Assembly (NCBI RefSeq): GCF_010729305.1
Contig: NZ_AP022574.1
Coordinates: forward strand, 2,480,001 to 2,544,000
Reading direction: 5' to 3'
DNA length: 64,000 nucleotides
Source: Mycolicibacterium psychrotolerans
Lineage (GTDB): Bacteria > Actinomycetota > Actinomycetes > Mycobacteriales > Mycobacteriaceae
Shown: positions 25,036 to 38,179 of the stretch, in pieces
Layout of the letters: every line of letters starts with the position of its first letter
Numbering within the stretch: the stretch's first letter is position 1
The notes under the pieces: generated by a model
Databases searched by the model: none
The model's input: the letters and a program-made list of their open reading frames with translations, nothing else
Told to the model about the DNA's origin: nothing
Translations under genes and position numbers: made by a program

Positions 25036-26112
25036 ATGAGCGACACCGCATCGGCGATCGACGCCATCGTCGCCGAGCATGCCGAGCTGGAACTGCGCCT
25101 GTCCGAACCCGAACTGCATGCCGATCCGGCCGCCGCCCGCAAGGTCGGCCGCCGGTTCGCCCAGATTTCGCCGATCGTGGCCACCTACCGCAAGCTCGAG
25201 ACCGCGCGCGGTGATCTCGAGGCGGCACGCGAACTCGCCGCCGACGACGCTTCGTTCGCCGCAGAGGTCGACGAATTGACCGCGACGGTGGAGCGGCTCG
25301 AGACGGCGCTGACCGATCTGCTGGCGCCACGTGACCCGCATGACGCCGATGACATCGTGCTCGAGGTGAAGTCCGGCGAGGGCGGCGAGGAGTCCGCGTT
25401 GTTCGCGGCCGACCTCGCCCGCATGTACACCCGGTACGCCGAACGGCACGGCTGGACTGTGACCGTGCTCGACGAGACCGGGTCCGACCTCGGCGGATAC
25501 AAGGACGCGACGCTCTCCATCCGCAGCAAGGGCGATTCCGCCGACGGGGTGTGGTCGCGGCTGAAGTTCGAAGGCGGGGTGCACCGCGTCCAGCGAGTGC
25601 CGGTCACCGAGTCCCAGGGGCGCGTCCACACGTCCGCGGCGGGCGTACTGGTGTATCCCGAGCCCGAGGAAGTCGAACAGGTGCAGATCGACGAGTCCGA
25701 TCTGCGCATCGACGTCTACCGGTCCTCGGGCAAGGGCGGTCAGGGCGTGAACACCACCGACTCCGCCGTGCGCATCACGCATCTGCCCACCGGCATCGTC
25801 GTCACCTGCCAGAACGAACGCTCGCAGCTGCAGAACAAGGCGCGGGCGATGCAGGTCCTCGCGGCCCGGCTGCAGTCGCTGGCCGAGGAGCAGGCCCAGG
25901 CCGACGCGTCGGCCGACCGCGCGAGCCAGATCCGCACCGTGGACCGCAGCGAACGCATCCGGACGTACAACTTCCCGGAGAACCGGATCGCCGACCACCG
26001 GATCAACTTCAAGGCCCACAACCTCGACCAGGTCCTCGACGGGGACCTGGATCCCTTGTTCGACGCGCTGGCCGCGGCCGACCGGCAGGCCCGGCTGCAG
26101 AGCGCGTCGTGA
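25036..26112 (+). CDS. prfA: Peptide chain release factor 1
   Basis: Reads UAA and UAG and releases the peptide. The 358-residue protein has the PCRF domain, the class I catalytic loop GGQ at residues 234-236 ([13 protein letters not shown]), whose glutamine is the target of the next gene product, and a [14 protein letters not shown] segment. An AAGGAGG lies before the ATG. It overlaps prmC by four bases (GTGA). Confidence 0.97.
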   Translation: MSDTASAIDAIVAEHAELELRLSEPELHADPAAARKVGRRFAQISPIVATYRKLETARGDLEAARELAADDASFAAEVDELTATVERLETALTDLLAPRDPHDADDIVLEVKSGEGGEESALFAADLARMYTRYAERHGWTVTVLDETGSDLGGYKDATLSIRSKGDSADGVWSRLKFEGGVHRVQRVPVTESQGRVHTSAAGVLVYPEPEEVEQVQIDESDLRIDVYRSSGKGGQGVNTTDSAVRITHLPTGIVVTCQNERSQLQNKARAMQVLAARLQSLAEEQAQADASADRASQIRTVDRSERIRTYNFPENRIADHRINFKAHNLDQVLDGDLDPLFDALAAADRQARLQSAS

Positions 26113-26963
26113 GCGTCGCCGACAGGCCCGTGACGATGCGTCAGCTGATCGACGCCGCCGCGGACCAGTTGGCCGCCGCGGGAGTCGGGTCGCCGCGCGT
26201 CGACGCCGAACTGCTCGCCGCCCACGTGGCGGGGACCGACCGCGGCCGGCTCGCCTTCACCGTCCCCGAGGACGGCTTCGCCGAACGCTTCGGCCGGGTG
26301 GTCGCCCGGCGCGCCGAGCGCGTGCCGCTGCAGCACCTCACGGGTACCGCGGCCTTCGGTCCGGTCGACCTGCACGTCGGCCCGGGAGTGTTCATCCCGC
26401 GACCAGAGACCGAAGCGCTGCTCGAGTGGGCGCTGGCCCAGCCCCTGCCGCCCCAAGCGGTGATCGTCGACCTGTGCACGGGCTCGGGCGCGCTGGCGGT
26501 CGCGCTGGCGGCCGGGTGCCCCGCCGCTCGGGTGATCGGTGTCGACGACTCCGCCGAGGCCCTGACCTACGCACGCCGCAACGCCGCCGGTACGGCGGTG
26601 GAACTGGTGCGCGCCGACGCCACCGCGGCCGACCTTCTCGCCGACCTCGACGGCGCCGTCGACCTGCTGGTCGCCAACCCGCCCTACATTCCCACCGATG
26701 CTGCGCTGGAACCTGAAGTGGCACAGCATGATCCGGCGCACGCATTGTACGGCGGCCCGGACGGGATGGCGGTGATCGACCGGATCGTCGACGTCGCCGC
26801 CCGGTTGCTGCGACCAGGCGGGCTCTGTGCCGTGGAGCACGACGACACCACATCGCAGCGCACCGTCGACGCGTTCGCCGGCACCGGACACTTCGCCGGC
26901 GTCACGGCGCGACGCGACCTCACCGGGCGGCCCCGCTTCGCGACCGCCGTGCGGAGCGAGTGA
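26109..26963 (+). CDS. prmC: Release factor glutamine methyltransferase
   Basis: SAM-dependent methylation of the GGQ glutamine of release factors. The 284-residue protein has an N-terminal helical substrate domain, [16 protein letters not shown], the SAM motif [14 protein letters not shown], and the catalytic NPPY at 190-193. The GTG at 26109 overlaps the prfA stop, showing coupling of substrate and enzyme. Formerly hemK. Confidence 0.95.
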   Translation: MSVADRPVTMRQLIDAAADQLAAAGVGSPRVDAELLAAHVAGTDRGRLAFTVPEDGFAERFGRVVARRAERVPLQHLTGTAAFGPVDLHVGPGVFIPRPETEALLEWALAQPLPPQAVIVDLCTGSGALAVALAAGCPAARVIGVDDSAEALTYARRNAAGTAVELVRADATAADLLADLDGAVDLLVANPPYIPTDAALEPEVAQHDPAHALYGGPDGMAVIDRIVDVAARLLRPGGLCAVEHDDTTSQRTVDAFAGTGHFAGVTARRDLTGRPRFATAVRSE

Positions 26964-26976
26964 GAGGCTGGCAGAC

Positions 26977-27639
26977 GTGAGCGAACAGTTCGATTGCGCC
27001 ATGCCCGGCGAGCGCGAAACGGGCATCGCGTCGGCGATCAGCGCACTCAAGGGCGGCCGCCTGGTCGTGATGCCCACCGACACCGTCTACGGCATCGGCG
27101 CCGACGCGTTCGACAACGAAGCCGTCGCCGCGCTGCTCGCGGCCAAAGGCCGCGGTCGGGACATGCCGGTGCCCGTGCTGGTGGGGTCCTGGGACACCAT
27201 CGGCGGCCTGGTGTACTCGGTGCCGCAGAGCGCCCGGGAGCTGATCCGCGCGTTCTGGCCCGGCGCCCTCAGCCTCGTCGTGCGGCAGGCCCCGTCGCTG
27301 CAGTGGGACCTCGGCGACGCGAACGGCACCGTCATGTTGCGCATGCCGCTGCATCCCGTGGCGATCGAACTGCTGCGCGAGGTGGGCCCGTTGGCCGTGT
27401 CGAGCGCCAACATCTCCGGCCGGCCCGCGGCGATCACCGTCGCGCAGGCCCGCGAGCAACTCGGCGACCTGGTCGAGGTCTACCTCGACGGCGGTCCCGC
27501 CGAGCAGCAGGCCGCGTCGACGATCGTCGACCTCACCGGCACGCATCCCCGGGTGCTGCGGCAGGGACCGGTGACCGTGGACGCCATCGCCGGTGTGCTG
27601 GGCGTCGAGGCCACGAGCCTGACCGCCACGACGGACTGA
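26977..27639 (+). CDS. Threonylcarbamoyl-AMP synthase (Sua5/YciO/YrdC family)
   Basis: Makes threonylcarbamoyl-adenylate for the t6A modification of ANN-decoding tRNAs. The 220-residue protein has the YrdC domain with GGRLVVMPTDTVYGIGADAF, KGRGRDMPVPVLVG, FWPGALSLVVRQ and SSANISGRPA. GTG at 26977 is used; upstream frames overlap prmC. Part of the prfA-prmC-sua5-wecA run (M. tuberculosis Rv1301). Confidence 0.93.
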   Translation: MSEQFDCAMPGERETGIASAISALKGGRLVVMPTDTVYGIGADAFDNEAVAALLAAKGRGRDMPVPVLVGSWDTIGGLVYSVPQSARELIRAFWPGALSLVVRQAPSLQWDLGDANGTVMLRMPLHPVAIELLREVGPLAVSSANISGRPAAITVAQAREQLGDLVEVYLDGGPAEQQAASTIVDLTGTHPRVLRQGPVTVDAIAGVLGVEATSLTATTD

Positions 27640-27641
27640 CC

Positions 27642-28832
27642 GTGTCGTCGACACTGCTGGCACTCACCGACCGAGGGGCGGGCGTACCGCTGCGGGAACT
27701 GGCGCTCGTCGGCCTGACCGCGGCGATCATCACCTACCTCGCCACCGGGTGGGTGCGGGTGCTGGCGACCCGCTGGGGTGCGGTGGCCTACCCGCGGGAA
27801 CGCGATGTCCACCTGCAACCGACACCGCGCATGGGCGGGCTCGCGATGTACGTGGGCGTCGTGTTCGCGGTGCTGCTCGCCTCCCAGCTGCCGGCGTTGA
27901 CGCGCGGTTTCGTCTACTCCTCGGGGCTCCCGGCGGTCGTCGTCGCCGGCGGGCTGATCATGGTGGTCGGTCTCATCGACGACCGCTGGGGGCTCGACGC
28001 ACTGACCAAATTCGCCGGCCAGATCACCGCAGCCAGCGTGATGGTCACGATGGGCGTGGCGTGGAGCGTGCTCTACATCCCGATCGGCGGAGTCGGCACC
28101 ATCGTGCTCGACCAGGTCGCGTCGATCCTGCTGACGCTTGCGCTGACCGTGGCGATCGTGAATGCGATGAACTTCGTGGACGGGCTGGACGGGCTGGCGG
28201 CCGGCCTGGGGCTCATCACCGCGTCCGCGATCTGCATCTTCTCGGTCGGGCTGCTGCGCGACCACGGCGGCGACGTGCTGTTCTATCCACCCGCGGTGAT
28301 CTCCGTGGTACTCGCCGGCGCGTGTCTGGGGTTCCTACCGCACAACTTCCACAAGGCCCGCATCTTCATGGGCGACTCCGGGTCGATGCTGATCGGCCTC
28401 ATGCTGGCGGCCGCATCGACCACCGCCGCCGGACCGATCTCGCAGACCGCCTATGGCGCGCGCGACGTGTTCGCGCTGCTGTCACCGTTCCTGCTCGTGG
28501 TCGCGGTGATGTTCGTGCCGGCCCTCGACATGCTGCTCGCGATCATCCGCCGCACCCGCGCGGGGCTGAGCCCGTTCAGCCCGGACAAGATGCACCTGCA
28601 CCACCGATTGCTCGAGATCGGGCACTCTCATCGCCGCGTCGTGCTGCTCATCTACCTGTGGGTCGGCATCGTGGCCCTCGGCGCCGCGAGCACCATCTTC
28701 TTCGATCCCCGGCACACCGGGGCGGTGATGGCAGGGGCGATCGTGATCGCCGTCGTGGTCACGCTGATTCCGTTGCGCAGACGTCGGGACGACCCTGTCG
28801 ACGACGCGACGGACGAGGTGTACGACAAATAG
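27642..28832 (+). CDS. wecA: Decaprenyl-phosphate GlcNAc-1-phosphate transferase
   Basis: Integral membrane enzyme of the MraY/WecA family that starts arabinogalactan linker synthesis by forming decaprenyl-PP-GlcNAc. The 396-residue protein has about 11 hydrophobic segments and the family motifs GLIDDRWG, NAMNFVDGLDGLAAG, HKARIFMGDSGSMLIG and the cytosolic loop DKMHLHHRLLEIGHSHRR. GTG at 27642 starts two bases after the sua5 stop. It is named rfe in M. tuberculosis (Rv1302). Confidence 0.95.
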   Translation: MSSTLLALTDRGAGVPLRELALVGLTAAIITYLATGWVRVLATRWGAVAYPRERDVHLQPTPRMGGLAMYVGVVFAVLLASQLPALTRGFVYSSGLPAVVVAGGLIMVVGLIDDRWGLDALTKFAGQITAASVMVTMGVAWSVLYIPIGGVGTIVLDQVASILLTLALTVAIVNAMNFVDGLDGLAAGLGLITASAICIFSVGLLRDHGGDVLFYPPAVISVVLAGACLGFLPHNFHKARIFMGDSGSMLIGLMLAAASTTAAGPISQTAYGARDVFALLSPFLLVVAVMFVPALDMLLAIIRRTRAGLSPFSPDKMHLHHRLLEIGHSHRRVVLLIYLWVGIVALGAASTIFFDPRHTGAVMAGAIVIAVVVTLIPLRRRRDDPVDDATDEVYDK

Positions 28833-28844
28833 TAGTAGGTCGCA

Positions 28845-28872
28845 TTTTGTGGCTCTCACCATGTGTTAGGGT
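28845..28872 (+). promoter_or_regulatory. Weak candidate atp operon promoter
   Basis: TAGGGT (28867-28872) with TTTTGT (28845-28850) 16 bp upstream in the 275-bp gap (28833-29107) before atpI. A CGGCCC-CC-GGGCCG hairpin at 28907-28920 lies further on and could be a wecA terminator. Nothing else is seen in the gap. Confidence 0.35.
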
Positions 28873-29107
28873 TTGGTGAGAACCCGAAATCAACCTCGCG
28901 GGTTGCCGGCCCCCGGGCCGTCGGTGTCAGCCTTTCGGACACCGCTCGGAACGGACAAACGACCGACAGATCGACCGACCACAGGAGCTGCCCCTTGGGT
29001 GATTCCCGCGCGCCCGTCGCCCTCCGATACGCTACGGACGCTCACAGGAATCATCGGGACCGGCTCCTTCGAACTCCATACGACGACCGCGGGATTGAGG
29101 TGAAGCA

Positions 29108-29572
29108 GTGACGACGCCAGCGCAGGACGCGCCGTTGGTGTTCCCGTCCGTGGCCTTCCGGCCGCTGCGCCTGCTTCTCATCTGCGCGGCCGTGTCGGGC
29201 CTGATCACGGTCGCCGCCGCACTCGTCGGATATCCGCTGTTCGGCCTGTTCTTCGCGATCGGCATGGCGCTCGGTCTCACCAATGCGCTGCTGGTCCGGC
29301 GGGCGGTGGATTCCATCACCGCCGGCGATCACCCGCTGAAGAAGAAGATGGCGCTCAACTCGGCCTCCCGGCTGCTGGCGATCACCGTCGTCGGCCTGAC
29401 CATCGCGTTCGTATTCCGTCCGATGGGCCTCGGCGTGCTCTTCGGTCTGGCACTGTTCCAGGTGGTCCTCGTCCTCAGCACCTCTCTGCCGGTTCTCAAG
29501 AAGCTCCGCGCAGGTGACGGTGATCAGGTCGCGGGCCCCGCTCCCGACGCTTCGACATCCAACGACGGATAG
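29108..29572 (+). CDS. atpI: AtpI-like membrane protein, first gene of the ATP synthase operon
   Basis: The 154-residue protein has four hydrophobic segments ([69 protein letters not shown]). It corresponds to Rv1303, the gene before atpB in mycobacteria. AtpI-type proteins help c-ring assembly or ion supply; that role is inferred. GTG start at 29108. Confidence 0.82.
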   Translation: MTTPAQDAPLVFPSVAFRPLRLLLICAAVSGLITVAAALVGYPLFGLFFAIGMALGLTNALLVRRAVDSITAGDHPLKKKMALNSASRLLAITVVGLTIAFVFRPMGLGVLFGLALFQVVLVLSTSLPVLKKLRAGDGDQVAGPAPDASTSNDG

Positions 29573-29591
29573 CTCAAGGACTGATTCGTAG

Positions 29592-30380
29592 ATGACTGAA
29601 AGTGTGCTCGCCCTCGAGGTTGGTCACCACATCGAACAGAAGTGGTTCGGCCTGACGGTCAACGTGGACACCGTCCTGTCCACCGCGATCGCCGGCGCCA
29701 TCGTCATCGCCCTGGCGTTCTTCCTGCGCGCCAAGGTCACCTCCACCGGCGTGCCCGGCGGCGTCCAGCTGTTCTTCGAGGCGATCACCATCCAGATGCG
29801 CAACCAGGTGGAGAGCGCGATCGGCATGCGCATCGCACCGTTCGTGCTGCCGCTGGCGGTCTCGCTGTTCTGCTTCATCCTGTTCGCGAACTGGTTGTCG
29901 GTGCTTCCGGTGCAGTACACCGACTCCGAGGGCGTCACCACCGAGCTGATCAAGCCGCCCGCCTCGGACATCAACTTCGTGCTCGCGCTCGCACTGTTCG
30001 TGTTCATCTGTTACCACCTCGCCGGCATCTGGCGGCGCGGCGTCATCGGTCACCCCATCAAGGTCGCCAAGGGTCACGTCGCCTTCCTCGCGCCGATCAA
30101 CATCGTCGAGGAGATCGCCAAGCCGATCTCGCTGTCGCTGCGACTCTTCGGCAACATCTTCGCCGGCGGCATCATGGTCGGATTGATCGCGCTATTCCCG
30201 GCGTGGATCCTGTGGCTGCCCAACGCGATCTGGAAGTCGTTCGACCTCTTCATCGGCCTGATCCAGGCCTTCATCTTCGCTCTGCTGACGATCCTGTACT
30301 TCGGGCAGTCGATGGAGCTCGACCACGACAGCGATCACGCCTCAGACCATGCGGAACAGGGCGCGGCCGACAAGCACTAG
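29592..30380 (+). CDS. atpB: ATP synthase subunit a
   Basis: Membrane subunit forming the proton half-channels with the c-ring. The 262-residue protein closely follows mycobacterial Atp[20 protein letters not shown], the WRRGVIGHP loop and the conserved arginine segment [14 protein letters not shown] in the fourth or fifth helix. It starts 19 bases after atpI, within the operon. Confidence 0.97.
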   Translation: MTESVLALEVGHHIEQKWFGLTVNVDTVLSTAIAGAIVIALAFFLRAKVTSTGVPGGVQLFFEAITIQMRNQVESAIGMRIAPFVLPLAVSLFCFILFANWLSVLPVQYTDSEGVTTELIKPPASDINFVLALALFVFICYHLAGIWRRGVIGHPIKVAKGHVAFLAPINIVEEIAKPISLSLRLFGNIFAGGIMVGLIALFPAWILWLPNAIWKSFDLFIGLIQAFIFALLTILYFGQSMELDHDSDHASDHAEQGAADKH

Positions 30381-30449
30381 AACCAGCAGTATCCGTTAGA
30401 CCCACACAGAACCTGGCGACAACCAACAGCCAGTTATCAAGGAGGATAA

Positions 30450-30698
<249 letters not shown>

Positions 30699-30707
30699 TT
30701 CGTCGTC

Positions 30708-31214
30708 ATGGGTGAACTGACCGTAACCGTCCTGGCGGCCGAAGAGGGTGGGGGGACCAGTAACTTCCTGGTCCCCAACGGCACCTTCTTCTTCGTGCTG
30801 CTCATCTTCCTGATCGTGCTCGGCGTGATCGGGAAATGGGTGGTGCCACCGGTCAGCAAGGTGTTGGCCGAGCGCGAGGCGATGCTCGCGAAGACGGCAG
30901 CCGACAACAAGAAGGCGGCAGAACAGATGGCCAGGGCCCAGGCTGACTACGACGAGACGATGGCCGCTGCGCGCGGCGAGGCGTCGTCGATTCGTGACGA
31001 AGCCCGGTCCGAAGGCCGCAAGGTCGTCGACGGGGCGCGGGCCGAGGCCGGCGGCGAGGTGTCCGACAAGCTGCAGTCCGCCAACGCGGAACTGGAGCAG
31101 ACCGCGTCGAGGACGACGAGCGAGCTCGAGTCTTCGGTGGACGGCCTGTCGAGCACACTGGCGAGCCGCATCCTGGGCGTCGACGTCAACGACACGTCGA
31201 GCGGGAGGCGTTGA
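30708..31214 (+). CDS. atpF: ATP synthase subunit b
   Basis: Peripheral-stalk subunit of 168 residues: one membrane helix ([21 protein letters not shown]) and a long charged helix for the stalk ([19 protein letters not shown]). Its stop shares a base with the atpH start (TGATG), so translation is coupled. It pairs with the b-like part of AtpH. Confidence 0.95.
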   Translation: MGELTVTVLAAEEGGGTSNFLVPNGTFFFVLLIFLIVLGVIGKWVVPPVSKVLAEREAMLAKTAADNKKAAEQMARAQADYDETMAAARGEASSIRDEARSEGRKVVDGARAEAGGEVSDKLQSANAELEQTASRTTSELESSVDGLSSTLASRILGVDVNDTSSGRR

Positions 31215-32551
31215 TGTCCACATTCATCGGACAGCTGGTCGGGTTCGCGCTCATCATCTACATCGCGGTCCGGTGGGTCGTACCGCCGGTTCGCACGATG
31301 ATGAAGAACCAGCAGGAAGCGGTCCGCGCGGCGCTCGAGGAGAGCAAAGCTGCGGCCGACAAGCTGGCCAGCGCCGACCAGCGGCACGCCAAGGCCGTCG
31401 AGGACGCCAAGGCAGCCGGCGTCAAGCTGACCGAAGAGGCCCGCACCGACTCGACCCGCATCGCCGAGCAGCTGCGCGAGCAGGCCGAGGTCGAGGCTGA
31501 ACGCATCAAAGTCCAAGGCGAGCAACAGATCCACCTGCTTCGTCAGCAGACCATCCGCAACCTACGGCAGCATCTGGGCCTCGAGTCGGTGCAGAAGGCC
31601 GAGGAGATCGTTCGCAACTACGTGGCCGACCCGGGCGCGCAGTCGCAGACGGTCGACCGGTTCCTCGACCAGCTCGACGAGATGGCGCCGTCGCCGGCGG
31701 TGCTGGAAGCCGGTGCGACGCTCAACCTTCGGGCGGCCAGCCGCGAGGCGCTGGCCGAACTGGTCAAGAAGTTCGACTCGGTCACCGAGGGGGCCGATGC
31801 CGCGGCCCTGACCACGTTGGCCGACGAGATCGCCGCGGTGGCCAGGCTGCTCCTCACCGAGCCGGCGCTGAACAGCCACCTCGCCGAGCCGACCGACGAA
31901 TCGGACGCCAAGATGCGCCTACTGGAGCGTCTGTTCGGCGGCAAGGTCGGCGACACCTCGTACGACCTCCTCAAAACGGCTGTCTCGCAACGGTGGTCGA
32001 ATGAGGGCAACCTCGTCGATGCGCTCGAGCATGTGGCACGGCTCGCCCTGCTGGCTCGTGCCGAGCGGGACGGCCAGAGCGAAGAGGTCGAAGAGCAGCT
32101 GTTCCGGGTCGGTCGTGTCCTCGACACGGAGTCGCGGTTCAACCGGCTGCTGTCCGACCCGACGGTGCCGGCCGACAAGCGGATCGAGTTGCTGGACAAA
32201 GTGCTCGAGGCCGGCGGGGGAGTCAACGACACCGCCGCAGCGCTGCTGCGGCTGACGATCGGACTGCTGCGTGGCGAGCTCGCCGACGCGGCGGTGGCCG
32301 ACCTGGCCGAGCTTGCGGTGACACGGCGCGGTGAAGCCGTCGCCGAGGTGACCGCCGCAGCCGAGCTGTCCGACGAGCAGCGCACCCGCCTGACCGAGGT
32401 GCTCAGCCGGATCTACGGCACCGCGGTGTCGGTCCAGCTGAATGTCGACCCCGACATCCTCGGCGGGCTTCTGATCACCGTCGGTGACGAGGTCATCGAC
32501 GGATCCATCTCCTCCCGGTTGGCCGCCGCCCGCAGTGGGCTGCCGGACTGA
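31214..32551 (+). CDS. atpH: Fused ATP synthase subunit b-delta
   Basis: The 445-residue protein fuses a second b-type stalk (residues about 1-165; membrane helix [20 protein letters not shown] and a long coiled region) to a delta subunit (about 250-445, ending [19 protein letters not shown]). This fusion is characteristic of mycobacteria. The ATG at 31214 is preferred over a TTG one codon earlier. It links F1 to the membrane sector. Confidence 0.96.
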   Translation: MSTFIGQLVGFALIIYIAVRWVVPPVRTMMKNQQEAVRAALEESKAAADKLASADQRHAKAVEDAKAAGVKLTEEARTDSTRIAEQLREQAEVEAERIKVQGEQQIHLLRQQTIRNLRQHLGLESVQKAEEIVRNYVADPGAQSQTVDRFLDQLDEMAPSPAVLEAGATLNLRAASREALAELVKKFDSVTEGADAAALTTLADEIAAVARLLLTEPALNSHLAEPTDESDAKMRLLERLFGGKVGDTSYDLLKTAVSQRWSNEGNLVDALEHVARLALLARAERDGQSEEVEEQLFRVGRVLDTESRFNRLLSDPTVPADKRIELLDKVLEAGGGVNDTAAALLRLTIGLLRGELADAAVADLAELAVTRRGEAVAEVTAAAELSDEQRTRLTEVLSRIYGTAVSVQLNVDPDILGGLLITVGDEVIDGSISSRLAAARSGLPD

Positions 32552-32600
32552 CCCACGAACTCGCGCAGTAACAAACACAAAGGCAGGAAGACGAAAAGCC

Positions 32601-34247
32601 ATGGCAGAGTTGACAATCTCGGCTTCTGACATCGAAGGGGCGATCGAGGACTACGTCTCCTCCTTCACCGCCGACTCCGACCGCGAAGAGGTCGGCGTCG
32701 TCATCGATGCCGGTGACGGTATCGCGCACGTCGAGGGCCTGCCCTCGGTGATGACCCAGGAGTTGCTGGAGTTCCCCGGCGGTGTCCTCGGAGTCGCGCT
32801 GAATCTCGACGAGCACAACATCGGCGCGGTGATCCTGGGCGACTTCGAGAAGATCGAAGAGGGCCAGCAGGTCAAGCGCACCGGCGAGGTGCTCTCCGTG
32901 CCGGTGGGCGACGGCTTCCTCGGCCGGGTGATCAACCCGCTCGGTCAGCCACTCGACGGGCAGGGCGACATCGAGTCCGAGACGCGCCGGGCGCTCGAGC
33001 TGCAGGCCCCCTCGGTGGTGCAGCGGCAGGGCGTGTCCGAGCCGCTGCAGACCGGTATCAAGGCCATCGACAGCCAGACGCCGATCGGCCGCGGCCAGCG
33101 CCAGCTGATCATCGGTGACCGCAAGACGGGCAAGACCGCGGTCTGCGTGGACACCATCCTCAACCAGCGCCAGGCCTGGGAGACCGGTGACCCCAAGCAG
33201 CAGGTGCGTTGCGTGTACGTCGCGATCGGCCAGAAGGGCACCACGATCGCATCGGTCAAGCGGGCCCTCGAAGAGGGTGGCGCGATGGAGTACACCACCA
33301 TCGTCGCGGCGCCGGCCTCTGACGCCGCCGGCTTCAAATGGCTTGCGCCCTACACCGGTTCGGCCATCGGTCAGCACTGGATGTACGACGGCAAGCACGT
33401 GCTGATCGTGTTCGACGACCTGTCCAAGCAGGCCGACGCCTACCGCGCGATCTCGCTGCTGCTGCGTCGTCCGCCGGGCCGCGAAGCCTTCCCCGGCGAC
33501 GTGTTCTACCTGCACTCGCGCCTGCTGGAGCGCTGCGCGAAGCTGTCCGATGAGCTCGGCGGCGGATCGATGACGGGGCTGCCGATCATCGAGACCAAGG
33601 CGAACGACATCTCGGCGTTCATTCCCACCAACGTCATCTCGATCACCGACGGTCAGTGCTTCCTGGAGTCCGACCTGTTCAACCAGGGCGTCCGGCCGGC
33701 CATCAACGTCGGTGTGTCGGTGTCGCGCGTCGGTGGCGCCGCACAGATCAAAGCCATGAAAGAGGTGGCCGGCTCGCTGCGTCTGGAGCTCTCGCAGTAC
33801 CGCGAGCTGGAGTCCTTCGCGGCATTCGCCTCGGACCTCGATCCCGCATCCAAGGCGCAGCTGGACCGCGGTGCACGCCTCGTGGAGCTGCTCAAGCAGC
33901 CGGCCTACACCCCGTACCCGGTCGAGGATCAGGTGATCGCGATCTTCCTCGGCACCAAGGGCCACCTGGATTCGGTGCCGGTGGAGGATGTTTCGCGTTT
34001 CGAGCGTGAGATCCTCGAGCATGTCAAGGGTTCTCACGGGGAGATCCTCGACGAGATCCGCGAGACCAAGAAGCTCTCCGAGGAGACCGCGGACAAGCTC
34101 ACCGACGTCATCAACGAGTTCAAGAAGGGGTTCTCGGCCTCTGACGGAAGCTCGGTGGCGGTGAACGAGCACGAGGCCGAGGCGATGGACGAAGAGGACG
34201 TCGAGAAGGAGTCGGTCAAGGTCCGCAAGCCGGCGCCCAAGAAGTAG
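32601..34247 (+). CDS. atpA: ATP synthase subunit alpha
   Basis: Regulatory nucleotide-binding subunit of F1, 548 residues. Walker A is [11 protein letters not shown]; the visual signature [16 protein letters not shown] is present. The C-terminus extends about 35 residues beyond other bacteria (to KVRKPAPKK), the mycobacterial extension known to suppress ATP hydrolysis. The ATG at 32601 is chosen; an upstream frame overlaps atpH. Confidence 0.98.
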   Translation: MAELTISASDIEGAIEDYVSSFTADSDREEVGVVIDAGDGIAHVEGLPSVMTQELLEFPGGVLGVALNLDEHNIGAVILGDFEKIEEGQQVKRTGEVLSVPVGDGFLGRVINPLGQPLDGQGDIESETRRALELQAPSVVQRQGVSEPLQTGIKAIDSQTPIGRGQRQLIIGDRKTGKTAVCVDTILNQRQAWETGDPKQQVRCVYVAIGQKGTTIASVKRALEEGGAMEYTTIVAAPASDAAGFKWLAPYTGSAIGQHWMYDGKHVLIVFDDLSKQADAYRAISLLLRRPPGREAFPGDVFYLHSRLLERCAKLSDELGGGSMTGLPIIETKANDISAFIPTNVISITDGQCFLESDLFNQGVRPAINVGVSVSRVGGAAQIKAMKEVAGSLRLELSQYRELESFAAFASDLDPASKAQLDRGARLVELLKQPAYTPYPVEDQVIAIFLGTKGHLDSVPVEDVSRFEREILEHVKGSHGEILDEIRETKKLSEETADKLTDVINEFKKGFSASDGSSVAVNEHEAEAMDEEDVEKESVKVRKPAPKK

Positions 34248-34272
34248 GACCGGAAAGGTTCTGGAGAGCTAG

Positions 34273-36673
<2,401 letters not shown>

Positions 36674-36706
36674 CCGGCGCAGTGGCATCGAGGAAGGTGG
36701 TGTGAC

Positions 36707-37072
36707 GTGGCGGAGATGAACGTCGAGATCGTCGCCGTGGAACGCGAACTGTGGGCCGGCGAGGCCACCTTCGTGTTCACCCGCACCACCGCCGGTGAGA
36801 TCGGGATCCTGCCGCGGCACATCCCGCTGGTGGCCCAACTCGTCGACGACGCGATGGTGCGTGTCGAGCGCGACGGCGAGGACGATCTGCGCATCGCCGT
36901 CGACGGCGGGTTCCTGTCCGTCACGGAGGAGGCCGTGCGCATTCTCGTCGAGAACGCGCAGTTCGAGTCCGAGATCAACGCCGACGAAGCCAAGCAGGAC
37001 TCCGAGTCCGACGATCCCAGGAAAGCTGCCTGGGGACGTGCGCGACTGCGGGCACTGGGCCAGATCGACTAG
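36707..37072 (+). CDS. atpC: ATP synthase subunit epsilon
   Basis: The 121-residue F1 epsilon subunit has the N-terminal beta sandwich ([24 protein letters not shown]..., with [16 protein letters not shown]) and a short C-terminal helical part, as in mycobacteria where this arm is reduced. GTG start after AAGGTGG. The last ATP synthase gene; a DUF2550 gene follows after 11 bases. Confidence 0.97.
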   Translation: MAEMNVEIVAVERELWAGEATFVFTRTTAGEIGILPRHIPLVAQLVDDAMVRVERDGEDDLRIAVDGGFLSVTEEAVRILVENAQFESEINADEAKQDSESDDPRKAAWGRARLRALGQID

Positions 37073-37083
37073 CGGGTCAGCCG

Positions 37084-37530
37084 ATGAGCGCGTCCATGCT
37101 GTTCATGGTCGCGCTGGTCAGCGTGCTGCTACTGATCGTCGTCGCGCTGAGTTACCGGCTGTGGAAGCTGCGGCAGGTCGGCGGCACGGCGGCGATTCTG
37201 CGCGACGTGCCCGCGGTCGGCGGCCACGGGTGGCGCCACGGCGTCATGCGCTACCGCGGCGGTGACGCGCAGTTCTACCGGTTGTCGAGCCTGCGGTGGT
37301 GGCCCGACCGGACTCTGAGCCGGCGCGGCCTGGAAGTGGTGTCCCGGCGGTCGCCGCGCGGCGATGAGTTCGACATCATGACCGACGAGATCGTCGTGCT
37401 CGAATTGCGCGATGTCGACCCTGATCGTGGGCGGGGCTACGAGATCGCCCTCGACCGCGGCGCCCTCACCGCGTTCACCTCCTGGGTGGAGTCGCGGCCC
37501 TCGCCGCGCGCGCGGCGCCGCAGTTACTGA
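37084..37530 (+). CDS. DUF2550 membrane-anchored protein
   Basis: The 148-residue protein has one N-terminal membrane helix (MLFMVALVSVLLLIVVALSY), then a beta-rich domain (GHGWRHGVMRYRGGDAQFYRLSSL). It corresponds to Rv1312 at the end of the atp operon. Function unknown; the position suggests co-expression with ATP synthase. Its last seven bases overlap the end of the convergent cobO-like gene. Confidence 0.88.
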   Translation: MSASMLFMVALVSVLLLIVVALSYRLWKLRQVGGTAAILRDVPAVGGHGWRHGVMRYRGGDAQFYRLSSLRWWPDRTLSRRGLEVVSRRSPRGDEFDIMTDEIVVLELRDVDPDRGRGYEIALDRGALTAFTSWVESRPSPRARRRSY

Positions 37531-38099
37531 CTTCCGCCGCCCGGCTTCCAGAGCACGTCTCCGTCGGGGTTGGCCACCCGCGACAGGATGAACAGCAGGT
37601 CGGACAGCCGGTTGAGGTACTTCGCCGGCAACACGCTGATCGAATCCCCGTGCGTCTCGACCGCATGCCAGGCGGACCGTTCCGCGCGGCGCGCCACGGT
37701 ACGTGCGACGTGCAGGAGCGCCGACAGGCCGGTGCCGCCGGGCAGGATGAACGAGTTGAGCGCAGGCAGCTGCTCGTTGAACTCGTCGCACCACTGCTCC
37801 AGCCGGTCGATGTAGCTCTGCCGGATGCGCAGCGGCGGGTATTCGGGGTTCTCCACCACGGGAGTCGACAGGTCGGCACCCGCGTCGAACAGGTCGTTCT
37901 GGATCTGGCGCAGCACCGCGAGGATGCGCTGATCAGGCTGTCCCAGCGCCACCGCGACACCGATCGCGGCGTTGGTCTCGTCACAATCGGCGTAGGCCAC
38001 CAGCCGCGCGTCACTCTTCGATACCCGGCTGAAATCACTGAGTCCTGTGGTGCCGTCGTCGCCGGTCCGGGTGTAGATCCGCGTGAGGTGCACTGCCAT
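37524..38099 (-). CDS. ATP:cob(I)alamin adenosyltransferase (PduO type)
   Basis: Converts cob(I)alamin to adenosylcobalamin. The 191-residue protein has the PduO signatures IYTRTGDDGTTGLSDFSRV near the N-terminus, ECDETNAAIG-like YADCDETNAAIGVAVAL, and SFILPGGTGLSALLHVARTVARRAER. The ATG at 38099 begins MAVHLTRIY, matching family starts; an upstream frame is rejected. Adenosylcobalamin is the cofactor of methylmalonyl-CoA mutase, whose partner epimerase lies further on (49823). Confidence 0.93.
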   Translation of the reverse strand: MAVHLTRIYTRTGDDGTTGLSDFSRVSKSDARLVAYADCDETNAAIGVAVALGQPDQRILAVLRQIQNDLFDAGADLSTPVVENPEYPPLRIRQSYIDRLEQWCDEFNEQLPALNSFILPGGTGLSALLHVARTVARRAERSAWHAVETHGDSISVLPAKYLNRLSDLLFILSRVANPDGDVLWKPGGGSQ

Positions 38100-38179
38100 G
38101 CCCAAACGGTACGGGACGCGTGCGCCGGCGGGCGCGCGGGAAACTGACATGACCAGAAGCGCTGTTTACACTGACCGGC

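Noticed and set aside
26994..27641. A 216-residue N-terminal extension of WecA
   Set aside because: It reads through the Sua5-family gene in another frame and is Arg-rich; GTG 27642 gives the family length.
32493..34172. A 559-residue minus-strand frame
   Set aside because: Antisense shadow of atpA.
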